Shown piece by piece: positions 55,612 through 63,589 of a stretch of 64,000 bases of DNA (positions are counted from its first letter, which is position 1; each line of letters opens with the position of its first letter). The translations under genes were made by a program, and so were the position numbers. The DNA comes from Ruegeria aquimaris. Its GTDB lineage: Bacteria; Pseudomonadota; Alphaproteobacteria; Rhodobacterales; Rhodobacteraceae. The DNA lies in NCBI RefSeq assembly GCF_025751555.1, contig NZ_JAOWLB010000004.1, positions 124,001 through 188,000 of the forward strand. Reading direction: 5' to 3'. A model generated the notes under the pieces. It was given only the letters and a program-made list of their open reading frames with translations, was not told where the DNA came from and searched no databases.

Positions 55612-56130
55612 ATGGCGGTCCTCGACCAGATCGAAGCCCTGATCCCCGACTTGCGCCGCTATGCCCATGCGCTGATGCGGGACCGCGAGGCGGGCGACGA
55701 CCTGGTTCAGGATTGCCTGGAACGGGCGGTGGCAGGCCTTGCCGGCCGCCGCCCGGACGGCGCGCTCAGGGCCTGGCTGTTTCGCATCCTGATCAACCGG
55801 CATCGCGACCTGCGCCGCCGCGCGGCGCGCGCGGGCCATCTGGTGGCGGTCGAGGATCTGGTGGTGGAACCGGCCCATCCCGCAGGCCAAGACAGCCATA
55901 TGGCGCTGCGCGAGACCGAGGCCGCGATTGCCCGCCTGCCCGAGGATCAGCGCCGCGCGCTCTTGCTCGTGGCGCTGGAAGGGGCCAGTTTCGACGAGGC
56001 GGCGGCAGCGCTCGACATTCCCAAGGGCACGCTGATGTCGCGGCTGGCCCGCGCGCGGGCCAATCTGAGATCCATGACCGGGCGCGGGGAACCCTCCGCT
56101 GGCCCGCGCAAGAAGGGCAGAGGCGCATGA
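55612..56130 (+). CDS. ECF RNA polymerase sigma factor
   Basis: A 172-aa sigma-70 family protein with region 2 (LRRYAHALMRDREAGDDLVQDCLERAVAG...ALRAWLFRILINRHRDLRRR) and region 4 (LPEDQRRALLLVALEGASFDEAAAALDIPKGTLMSRLARARANLR). It lies 15 bases after the secreted protein and overlaps its anti-sigma gene. It probably switches on this cluster in response to an envelope or redox signal. Confidence 0.92.
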   Translation: MAVLDQIEALIPDLRRYAHALMRDREAGDDLVQDCLERAVAGLAGRRPDGALRAWLFRILINRHRDLRRRAARAGHLVAVEDLVVEPAHPAGQDSHMALRETEAAIARLPEDQRRALLLVALEGASFDEAAAALDIPKGTLMSRLARARANLRSMTGRGEPSAGPRKKGRGA

Positions 56131-56882
56131 CCCAGGACCCGCTGAGCGACGAAGAGCTGATCGCCTATTTCGAGGACGCGCTGCCACCCGCCGAGCGCGC
56201 CGCGCTGGAGGCGCGGCTGGCGCAGGATCCCCGCGCGCAGGCGCTGCTGGAGGACTGGGCACGGCAGAATGCCGAGATCCGCGCGCTTTATGGCGAAACG
56301 GATGCCGAACCGGTGCCCGCGCGGCTGCGCGAGGCCCTGCGCCCGCCCCCGGCGCCGCGTGCGCCGCTGCTGCGGCAGGCGCTGGCGGCCATGGCCCTGC
56401 TCGCGCTGGGTCTTGTCGGCGGCTGGGCCGGCCACGCCCGGCTGGGCGCCCCCGCCCCCGCCCCGGCGCTGGCCGAGGCGGCGCTGACCGCGCACAGGAC
56501 ATATGTCGTCGAGGTGGTGCATCCGGTCGAGGTGCCCGCCAGCCAGCGCGACCATATGGACAGCTGGATGTCCAAGCGCATCGGCACCCCGGTCAGCCCG
56601 CCGGACCTGTCGGCCTCGGGCTTTGCCCTGATGGGCGGGCGTGTCCTGCCCGCGGGCGACCGTGTGGCCGGGCTCTACATGTATGAAAATGCCCAAGGTC
56701 AGCGGATTACCCTCTTTGTGGCGCAGCAAGAGGCAGGCGACAGCGCCTTTCGCTTTGGTGGAGACCGGCAGACCGAAAGCCTGCACTGGGCCGAGGGCGG
56801 GCTGGGATTTGTCCTGACCGGCGCCCTGCCCCGTGACGCTCTGCGCCAGATGGCCACCAGCGCCTATGAGCAGTTGCTGTAG
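56127..56882 (+). CDS. membrane anti-sigma factor
   Basis: A 251-aa protein: N-terminal cytoplasmic helical domain (LSDEELIAYFEDALPPAERAALEARLAQDPRAQALLEDW), one membrane helix (about 84-103) and a periplasmic domain of about 145 residues. The zinc-binding HxxxCxxC of many anti-sigma factors is absent. Its ATG overlaps the sigma stop (ATGA), the normal way such pairs are balanced. Confidence 0.88.
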   Translation: MTQDPLSDEELIAYFEDALPPAERAALEARLAQDPRAQALLEDWARQNAEIRALYGETDAEPVPARLREALRPPPAPRAPLLRQALAAMALLALGLVGGWAGHARLGAPAPAPALAEAALTAHRTYVVEVVHPVEVPASQRDHMDSWMSKRIGTPVSPPDLSASGFALMGGRVLPAGDRVAGLYMYENAQGQRITLFVAQQEAGDSAFRFGGDRQTESLHWAEGGLGFVLTGALPRDALRQMATSAYEQLL

Positions 56883-56900
56883 CAGCGGAGAGGCCGGACA

Positions 56901-57004
56901 GGGGGCGCTGCCCCCTTGGCCTTCGGCCTCACCCCCGGAGTATTGCCGACCAGAATGAAGCCGGACCGGGCTGCCGCTTCTTTCTGGTTCAAAATACTCC
57001 GGAG
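56901..57004. repeat. intergenic GGGGGCAGCGCCCCC element, copy 2, with second arm
   Basis: The hairpin GGGGGC-GCT-GCCCCC (56901-56915) and CCGGAGTATTGCC (56934-56946) are the reverse orientation of the element near 28.9 kb. A facing arm, TTCTGGTTCAAAATACTCCGG, lies at about 56983-57003. A further hairpin, GCGAGGC/GCCTCGC, follows before the convergent priA stop. Confidence 0.62.
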
Positions 57005-57030
57005 CGCGAGGCGGAGCCTCGCAAAAAAAC

Positions 57031-59226
57031 TCAAAGAAAGCTCTGCGGGTCGATATCGACGCTGAGGCGCAGGTCGCCCTTCAGCCGCAGCGGCGCGATC
57101 CAGCGGGCGATCGCTTCTTGCAGCGGCGCGCCCTTGGGCGCCTTGACCAGGAGCCGCACCCGGTGGCGGCCCCGGACGCGGGCGATGGGGGCGGGCGCCG
57201 GGCCGAACACCTGCGCCCCGACCTGACGCAGGGGCGCGTCATTGCGCGCCAGCGCGTTGCCGAGGTCGAAGACCGGCCCGGCCTCGGGGCCGGACAGGAT
57301 GATCCCGGCCATGCGCCCGTAGGGCGGCACGCCCGCGGTCTGGCGCTCGGCGGCCTCGGCCTGCCAGAACCGTTCCTCGTCGCCGCCGAGGATGGCGCGG
57401 ATCACCGGGTGGTCGGGCTGGAACGTCTGCAACAGCGCCTGGCCCGGTTTCTCGGCGCGCCCTGCCCGGCCCGCCACCTGGCGCATCAGCTGAAAGGTGC
57501 GTTCGGCGGCGCGCAGGTCCGAGCCTTGCAGGCCCAGATCGGCGTCGATCACCCCCACCAGCGTCAGTTGCGGAAAGTTGTGCCCCTTGGCCACCAGCTG
57601 AGTGCCGATGACGATATCGGCCTCGCCCGCCGCGATCTGTTCGATCCGCTCCTTGAGCGCGCGGGCCGAGCCGAAGAGATCGGAGCTGAGCACCGCGAGC
57701 CGCGCCTCGGGAAAACTGGCGGCGGCCTCTTCAGCCAGCCGCTCGATGCCGGGGCCGACCGGGGCCAACCGCCCCTCGGCGCCGCAATGGGGGCAGGTGT
57801 CGGGGATCGGCTTGGTCTCGCCGCATTGGTGGCACATCAGCCGTTTCAGGAACCGGTGTTCGACCATGCGCGCGTCGCAATGATCGCAGCCGATCTGCTG
57901 GCCGCAAGCGCGGCAGAGCGTGACCGGGGCATAGCCGCGCCGGTTGATGAAAAGGAGCGACTGTTCGCCTTTGGCCAGCCGGTCGGCCACCGCCGCGCGC
58001 AAGCTCGGCGAAATCCAGGTGCCGGGGGTCATCGCCTCGGCCCGCATGTCGATGGCGCGCATTTCGGGCAGGGTGGCGGCGCCGAACCGGGACGAAAGCT
58101 CCAGCCGTTCGTATTTGCCCGCCTCGGCATTGGCCCAGCTTTCGAGCGACGGCGTGGCGCTGGCCAGCACCACCCGCGCGCCGCAGATCGCCGCGCGCAG
58201 CACGGCCATGTCGCGGGCATTATAGAGAACGCCATCCTCCTGCTTGTAGGAGGTGTCGTGCTCCTCATCCACGATGATCAGGCCCAGGTCGCGGAAGGGC
58301 AGGAATAGCGCCGAGCGGGCGCCCACCACCAGTTGCGTCTCGCCCTGCCCCACCATGCGCCAGATGCGGCGGCGTTCGGTCATGGTCGCGCCCGAGTGCC
58401 ATTCGGCGGGGCGCGCGCCAAAGCGCGCCTCGACCCGCGTAAGGAACTCGGCCGTGAGCGCAATCTCGGGCAGTAGCACCAGCGCCTGACGGCCCATGCG
58501 CAGCGCCTCGGCCACCGCCTCGAGATAGACCTCGGTCTTGCCGGCGCCGGTAACGCCCTTGAGGAGCGTGGTGCCATAGCTGCCGCTGCGGAGCCCTGCG
58601 CGCAACCTGTCGGCCGCGCCCGCCTGATCCTCGGTCAGCGGCTTGCCGGGCAGATCGGGGTCGAGATGCGGATAGGGCAGATCGCGGGGGCTGTCCTCTT
58701 CGCGGACGGCGCCCTGTTTGACCAGCCCCTTGACCACGGACGAGGTCACCCCGGCCATCTCGGCCAGTTCGCGTAAGGTGAAGGCCAGCCCACCATAGTC
58801 GCGCAGCACCGCGAGCACGCGGGCCCGGGCCTCGGTCATGCGGTCGGGTTCGGCCCCGCCCAGCCGGTATATCTTTCGCATCGAGGGCGGATCGCCCAGG
58901 CCCGGCGCACGGGTGGCCAGGCGCAGCATCGCGGGCAGCGGGGTCAGCGTGTAATCGGCGGCCCGGATCAGAAAGGCGCGCATTTCCTCGCGCATGGGCG
59001 GGACATCGAGCACCCGCAGCACCGAGCGGACCTTGGAGCGGTCGAAATCGCCCCGGCCCGGTCCCCAGATCACGCCCAGCACCTTGCGCGGGCCAAGCGG
59101 CACCTCGACAAAGGCGCCCGCGAAACAGCCGCCTTCGGGTGCCTTGTAATCGAGCGGCCGGTCGAGCGGTTGCGTGGTCAGGACCGAGACAAGGGAACCA
59201 GCATCGTAGAACGCTCCTTCTTCCAT
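57031..59226 (-). CDS. priA: primosomal protein N' (PriA helicase)
   Basis: Replication-restart helicase, 731 aa. The N-terminal DNA-binding domain (VLTTQPLDRPLDYKAPEGGCFAGAFVEVPLG) is followed by Walker A GVTGAGKTEVYLEAV, DEEHD box IVDEEHDTSYKQ, the eight-cysteine zinc region (CRACGQQIGCDHCDARM, MCHQCGETKPIPDTCPHCGAEG), and the PriA-type motif GTQLVAKGHNFPQLTLVGVIDADLGL. ATG 59226 is chosen because the longer frame before it is not family-like. Confidence 0.96.
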   Translation of the reverse strand: MEEGAFYDAGSLVSVLTTQPLDRPLDYKAPEGGCFAGAFVEVPLGPRKVLGVIWGPGRGDFDRSKVRSVLRVLDVPPMREEMRAFLIRAADYTLTPLPAMLRLATRAPGLGDPPSMRKIYRLGGAEPDRMTEARARVLAVLRDYGGLAFTLRELAEMAGVTSSVVKGLVKQGAVREEDSPRDLPYPHLDPDLPGKPLTEDQAGAADRLRAGLRSGSYGTTLLKGVTGAGKTEVYLEAVAEALRMGRQALVLLPEIALTAEFLTRVEARFGARPAEWHSGATMTERRRIWRMVGQGETQLVVGARSALFLPFRDLGLIIVDEEHDTSYKQEDGVLYNARDMAVLRAAICGARVVLASATPSLESWANAEAGKYERLELSSRFGAATLPEMRAIDMRAEAMTPGTWISPSLRAAVADRLAKGEQSLLFINRRGYAPVTLCRACGQQIGCDHCDARMVEHRFLKRLMCHQCGETKPIPDTCPHCGAEGRLAPVGPGIERLAEEAAASFPEARLAVLSSDLFGSARALKERIEQIAAGEADIVIGTQLVAKGHNFPQLTLVGVIDADLGLQGSDLRAAERTFQLMRQVAGRAGRAEKPGQALLQTFQPDHPVIRAILGGDEERFWQAEAAERQTAGVPPYGRMAGIILSGPEAGPVFDLGNALARNDAPLRQVGAQVFGPAPAPIARVRGRHRVRLLVKAPKGAPLQEAIARWIAPLRLKGDLRLSVDIDPQSFL

Positions 59227-59963
59227 TGCCGATTGCCCCCGGATCGCCTGCTGCCGACACCGCCCGGTGGCTGCGGCCTGGGATCGGCAGGGCGCAGCGG
59301 GCGGTCTCATTTGGTTCGAGGTACCGCAGATGCTGCGGCAAGGGCAAGACCGGGCAGGAGGCGGCTGCTCCGACCGGCAGCGGCGCGGCCCGAAACCGGA
59401 GGCGATGGCGCGGGGTTTGACGGTGCCCGATCGGCGATGAACCGGTGCCAGAGGCGATACCGGACAAGCGTTGGAGACCGGCTGCGCGGGCCCGGATCAT
59501 GCGGCGGATCGCGCGTTAGGGTGGTACCGGGCCGGGATCGCCGCTTGCCGGGTCGTTCGCCGCATTTCGGGGCGCCGAAGCAGGCGGCGTCTCCGAAATG
59601 CCGATGTGTCCCCTCCCCGATGCGGCGGCGAGGTCGCGGCTCCGGTGATCCCCCGGCGGGGACGGTCACAGGCAGACCGTCCTGACGGAGTTGCCGGACC
59701 TAGATGAGGTCGCCCCTGGCCTTGCCCATCGGCAGGCAACGGACCGGAATACCGAATGGCCTGTATCCCGGGCGTCCCGGTGGCGCAGGATGCCGTTGCA
59801 GGGCACGCATGACGGCGACAGGCCGGTCAGGTCGTGCTTTCGAACCGGCAGATCGACATCGCAGCCAAGGCGGGCCTTCTCTCATTTGGCGGGTGGGACT
59901 CCCGCTCCGGGGCGGGCTGCGTTAAGAGGGGCAATCCCGCGTGAATCGCTGACAGGAGCATCC
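59227..59963. other. gene-poor 737-bp region
   Basis: The space between divergent priA and the transaldolase gene is GC-rich and has open frames, but their translations are Arg/Gly/Pro-rich and look like chance frames. No tRNA, repeat or transposase remnant was recognised. Only the last bases hold a clear signal, a ribosome site (ACAGGAG) before 59964. It may be a decayed gene or a long regulatory region. Confidence 0.55.
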
Positions 59964-60617
59964 ATGAAATTCTTCGTTGATACCGCCGAGATCGACGCCA
60001 TTGCCGAGCTGAACGATCTGGGCATGGTGGATGGCGTCACCACCAACCCCTCGCTGATCAAGAAATCGGGCCGCGATATCATCGAGGTCACCCGCGAAAT
60101 CTGTGCCATGGTCGATGGGCCGGTGTCCGCCGAGGTGACGGCGACCGATGCCGAGACCATGATCGCCGAAGGGCGCAAGCTGGTCGAGATCGCAGGAAAC
60201 ATCGCGGTCAAGGTGCCGCTGACCTGGGACGGGCTGAAAGCCTGCAAGGTGCTGTCGGACGATGGCCATATGGTGAACGTGACGCTGTGCTTCTCGGCCA
60301 ATCAGGCGTTGTTGGCGGCCAAGGCGGGGGCGACCTTCATCTCTCCGTTCATCGGGCGGCTCGACGATATCAACCTGGACGGGATGGAGCTGATCGAGGA
60401 TATCCGCACCATCTATGACAATTACGGGTTCGAGACGCAGATCCTGGCGGCCTCGATCCGTTCGGTGAACCATATCCTCGACAGTGCCCGGATCGGCGCC
60501 GATGTGATCACCGCGCCGCCCGCCGTGATCAAGGCGATGGTGAACCATCCGCTGACCGACAAGGGGCTGGATGCCTTCCTGGCCGATATCAAGGCGGCGG
60601 GGATCAAGATCCTCTGA
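59964..60617 (+). CDS. transaldolase/fructose-6-phosphate aldolase family enzyme
   Basis: A 217-aa short transaldolase (subfamily of MipB/FsaA/TalC). It begins [16 protein letters not shown] and has [13 protein letters not shown], the Schiff-base lysine in [15 protein letters not shown], and [12 protein letters not shown]. It either transfers a dihydroxyacetone unit (transaldolase) or acts as an aldolase; sequence alone does not settle it. The ATG is preceded by CAGGAG. Confidence 0.92.
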   Translation: MKFFVDTAEIDAIAELNDLGMVDGVTTNPSLIKKSGRDIIEVTREICAMVDGPVSAEVTATDAETMIAEGRKLVEIAGNIAVKVPLTWDGLKACKVLSDDGHMVNVTLCFSANQALLAAKAGATFISPFIGRLDDINLDGMELIEDIRTIYDNYGFETQILAASIRSVNHILDSARIGADVITAPPAVIKAMVNHPLTDKGLDAFLADIKAAGIKIL

Positions 60618-60628
60618 ACAGGATCGTC

Positions 60629-60755
60629 CCCCGGAACCGGGGCAAAGAAAATTCGTCGAATTTTCTTCGGCGCGCCGCGCGGCAGCGCGGCGCCCGGCCC
60701 AACGGGAGGCGCCCGATCGGCAGATCGGGCAACGACGGGCGGGAGCGGCCCGCCC
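60629..60755. repeat. cluster of tandem hairpins after the transaldolase gene
   Basis: Five inverted repeats follow each other: CCCCGG/CCGGGG (60629-60642); an 11-bp A/T-rich stem AAGAAAATTCG/CGAATTTTCTT (60645-60667); GCGCCGCGC/GCGCGGCGC with loop GGCA (60672-60693); GCCCGATC/GATCGGGC, also with loop GGCA (60711-60730); and GGGCGGG/CCCGCCC (60737-60755). Such compound elements occur between genes in Rhodobacteraceae. Confidence 0.72.
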
Positions 60756-60860
60756 CATGGGTTGCATCCACAGGTAGAAATCTGCCCAGATGTAGATTTT
60801 TTCAGCGGCAAAGCCGCGATCCCGTGTTATAAAACCGCCCAACAAGAATACGAGGCTGGA

Positions 60861-61568
60861 ATGAGCAGTAGCCCGAAACTGGACGACATGCTGCGCGAGG
60901 CGATCCTCGCCAAACCGCAATCCGTGCTGGATGACAAGGATGTCATGCATGCGCTTGTGGCCGCCAACGAGCGCGCCATGGGCGGCAATATCATCGATCT
61001 GCGCGGCATCGCGATGGAGCGGCTCGAGGCGCGGCTGGACCGGCTGGAGGACACCCACCGTTCGGTCATCGCCGCCGCCTATGAGAACCTGGCGGGCACC
61101 AACCAGGTGCATCGCGCGGTGCTGCGGCTGCTTGAGGCGGCCGATTTCGAGACCTTCCTGCGCGATCTCGGCGGCGAGATCGGCGAGATCCTGCGCGTCG
61201 ATTCGGTGCGGCTGGTGCTGGAGAGCGCCCAGCCGGAACAGGGCCGCACGCTGGAGCGGCTGGGCGAGGTGCTGAGCGTGGCCGAGCCGGGTTTCATCGA
61301 ACGCTACCTCACCGGCGGGCGCGGCCCCGGCGCGCGGCAGGTCACCCTCAGGCAGATGCAGACCGGGTCGCGCCAGGTCTATGGCCGTCAGGCGGACTGG
61401 ATCCGCTCCGAGGCCTGCCTGAAGCTTGACCTTGGTGCCGGGCGGCTGCCCGGCATGCTGGCCTTTGGGGCCGAGGATCCGCATCAGTTCACGCCGCAAC
61501 TGGGGTCTGACCTGTTGGCGTTTTTTGCCGGTGTCTTCGAACGCTCGATGCGCCGCTGGCTGTCGTGA
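60861..61568 (+). CDS. DUF484 family protein
   Basis: A 235-aa protein matching the DUF484 pattern: an N-terminal helical part (VLDDKDVMHALVAANERAMGGNIIDLRGIAMERLEARLDRLEDTHRSVIAAAYENL) and a GAF-like C-terminal domain ending in GSDLLAFFAGVFERSMRRWL. DUF484 genes commonly precede xerC in Proteobacteria, as here, but the role is not settled. ATG 60861 follows CGAGG. The stop overlaps the xerC start. Confidence 0.88.
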   Translation: MSSSPKLDDMLREAILAKPQSVLDDKDVMHALVAANERAMGGNIIDLRGIAMERLEARLDRLEDTHRSVIAAAYENLAGTNQVHRAVLRLLEAADFETFLRDLGGEIGEILRVDSVRLVLESAQPEQGRTLERLGEVLSVAEPGFIERYLTGGRGPGARQVTLRQMQTGSRQVYGRQADWIRSEACLKLDLGAGRLPGMLAFGAEDPHQFTPQLGSDLLAFFAGVFERSMRRWLS

Positions 61569-62485
61569 CCCTGATCTCGCCCGCCTGCAGCGACGCGCTC
61601 CAGCATTGGCTGGAGACCCGGTCGGCGCTGGCGGGCCAGGCCGAGAACACCATTGCCGCCTATCGCGGCGACGTGACCGATTTCATCGCCTTCATGACGG
61701 AACACCACGGCGCGCCGCAGGGTCTGGGCGCGCTGGTCCGGATCGGGGTGCCCGACATGCGCGCCTGGATGGCGCGGACGCGGGCCGATGGCACCGGCGC
61801 TCGGTCACTGGCGCGCAAGCTCTCGGCGGTCAAGAGCTTCTACCGCTGGCTGGCCGAGCGCGAGGGGTTCGAGCCGACCGCCGTGCTGTCCACCCGCGCG
61901 CCCAAGTTCCAGAAGAAACTGCCGCGCCCGCTGGCCGAAGACGCCGCCCGCGCCATGATCGACACGGTCGAGCTGCAATCGTCCAAACCCTGGGTCGCTG
62001 CCCGCGACATGGCGGTGGTGACCCTGCTTTATGGCTGTGGCCTGCGGATCTCCGAGGCGCTGACGCTGACCGGTCACGACGCGCCGCTGCCCGCGACGCT
62101 GCGCATTCGCGGCAAGGGCGGCAAAGAGCGGCTGGTGCCGGTGATCCCCGCCGCGCGCGACGCGGTCGACACCTATCTGCGCCTCTGCCCCTGGCCGCAG
62201 GAGGTCAACGGGCCGCTTTTCCGCGGTGTCCGTGGCGGCGCGCTGAACGCGCGCACCATCCAGTCGGTGGTGGCGCGGGCGCGGATGCAGCTAGGCCTGC
62301 CCTCGACCGCCACGCCGCACGCGATGCGCCACAGCTTTGCCACCCACCTGCTGGAAGCGGGCGGCGACCTGCGCGCGATCCAGGAATTGCTGGGCCATGC
62401 CTCGCTGTCGACAACCCAGGCCTATACCGCCGTTAACACCGCGCATCTTATGGATGTCTACAACCGCACCCATCCAAAAGCGTGA
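61565..62485 (+). CDS. xerC: tyrosine recombinase XerC
   Basis: Chromosome dimer-resolving recombinase, 306 aa. The N-terminal SAM-like domain includes NTIAAYRGDVTDFIAFM. The catalytic residues are in GCGLRISEAL (Arg), GKGGKERLVPV (Lys), HAMRHSFATHLLEAGG (His and Arg), LGHASLSTTQ (His) and the tyrosine just after it in TQAYT. GTG 61565 overlaps the DUF484 stop, so it is coupled. Confidence 0.95.
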   Translation: MTLISPACSDALQHWLETRSALAGQAENTIAAYRGDVTDFIAFMTEHHGAPQGLGALVRIGVPDMRAWMARTRADGTGARSLARKLSAVKSFYRWLAEREGFEPTAVLSTRAPKFQKKLPRPLAEDAARAMIDTVELQSSKPWVAARDMAVVTLLYGCGLRISEALTLTGHDAPLPATLRIRGKGGKERLVPVIPAARDAVDTYLRLCPWPQEVNGPLFRGVRGGALNARTIQSVVARARMQLGLPSTATPHAMRHSFATHLLEAGGDLRAIQELLGHASLSTTQAYTAVNTAHLMDVYNRTHPKA

Positions 62486-62550
62486 CGTCGAAGCGGGCCG
62501 GGCCGCGATCTCGGTTTGCATGATGGCGGATTTTCCGTCATGAGGAGGGC

Positions 62551-63258
62551 ATGACTCCTCAACTCCGCGCCCTCTTCGTCCATCTCTTCACTGCCACTGG
62601 CGCCGTCTTCTCGATGCTGGCGATGCTGGCGGCGGTGGATGCCAAATGGGATCTGATGTTTCTCTGGCTGGTCGTGGCCTTTGTGGTCGATGGAATCGAC
62701 GGGCCGCTGGCGCGGAAGTATCACGTCAAGACCTATGCGCCCGAGTTCGACGGGGTGCTGTTGGACCTGATCATCGACTATCTGACCTATGTGTTCATCC
62801 CCGCATTTGCCCTGTTCAAATCCGGGCTGATGGACGGCTGGACCGGCTGGTTCGCGATCATCGTCATCACCTTCGCCAGCGCAATGTATTTCGCCGACAC
62901 GCGGATGAAGACCAAGGACAACTCGTTCTCCGGATTTCCGGGCTGCTGGAACATGGTGGTTCTGGTGGTCTTTGCGCTGGAGCCCAATTTCTGGGTCAGC
63001 CTGGTGCTGGTGACCGTGCTGGCGGTGGCGATGTTCCTGCCGCTGAAATTCGTGCATCCGGTGCGGACCAAGCGCTGGCGCAAGGTGACCCTGCCAATGG
63101 CGCTGGCCTGGACCTTCTTTGCGGGCTGGGCGGCCTGGGTCGGGTTCCATCCCGAAAGCTGGGCGCATTGGGGGCTGGTGGTGACCAGCATCTACCTGAT
63201 CTTCGCGGGCATCGCCCAGATGATCATTCCCGAGAAAGACACAGCCAGTCCGTTCTGA
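62551..63258 (+). CDS. pcs: phosphatidylcholine synthase
   Basis: CDP-alcohol phosphatidyltransferase that makes phosphatidylcholine from CDP-diacylglycerol and choline. The 235-aa membrane protein has the family motif in DGIDGPLARKYHVKTYAPEFDGVLLDLIIDYLTY (D-G-x2-A-R-x8-G-x3-D-x3-D with slightly longer spacing, as in Pcs) and about seven helices. Phosphatidylcholine is usual in Rhodobacteraceae membranes. Confidence 0.92.
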   Translation: MTPQLRALFVHLFTATGAVFSMLAMLAAVDAKWDLMFLWLVVAFVVDGIDGPLARKYHVKTYAPEFDGVLLDLIIDYLTYVFIPAFALFKSGLMDGWTGWFAIIVITFASAMYFADTRMKTKDNSFSGFPGCWNMVVLVVFALEPNFWVSLVLVTVLAVAMFLPLKFVHPVRTKRWRKVTLPMALAWTFFAGWAAWVGFHPESWAHWGLVVTSIYLIFAGIAQMIIPEKDTASPF

Positions 63259-63589
63259 CCCTGGCGGCGCGGTTTTCCGGCTGGACCGAGGTCAGCCCGG
63301 TGCGGCAGCGCAGGATGGTCAGGCCATGCCGTTCCGCGTGATGGGCCAGAGCGGTCGTGTCGATGGCGAACCCGGGCCGGTCCGGCGGCGTCGGCCCATG
63401 GCGCGCCAGTCAGGCCGCGTCGCGGCCTGTCCCCGCCCCGATGTCCAGCGCCGGTCCGGGCGGCGGCGGCAGGAGATCGGCCACCGGCGCAAGGATCTGC
63501 GACGAGAACAGCGCCTCGAACCGCGCGATCAACCCGGGTGCGGCCGTCTGATAGCCGGCCAGAACCCGGGCGACCGTGTCACATGACAT
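63224..63589 (-). pseudogene. remnant of a SAM-dependent methyltransferase gene
   Basis: From ATG 63589 the minus strand reads MSCDTVARVLAGYQTAAPGL... and then the SAM-binding motif I LDIGAGTGRDAA. A TGA follows at 63412-63410 where relatives have Trp (GRDAAWLARHG). The same frame continues LARHGPTPPD...ALAHHAERHGLTILRC to a TGA at 63226-63224, overlapping the pcs end by 35 bp. The distance from motif I to the C-terminal part is far shorter than in intact enzymes of about 200 aa, so a middle segment has probably been lost as well. It overlaps the end of the next gene upstream by 11 bases, which suggests former coupling. Confidence 0.75.

Noticed and set aside
57003-57030. GCGAGGC/GCCTCGC hairpin followed by seven A after priA
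   Set aside because: For priA (minus strand) the T-run comes before the hairpin, so it is not a standard terminator; noted as part of the repeat region.
59170-59685. 171-codon plus-strand and 120-codon minus-strand frames in the gap after priA
   Set aside because: Arg/Gly/Pro-rich translations without domains; they begin inside priA or lack a ribosome site. Kept only as part of the empty region.
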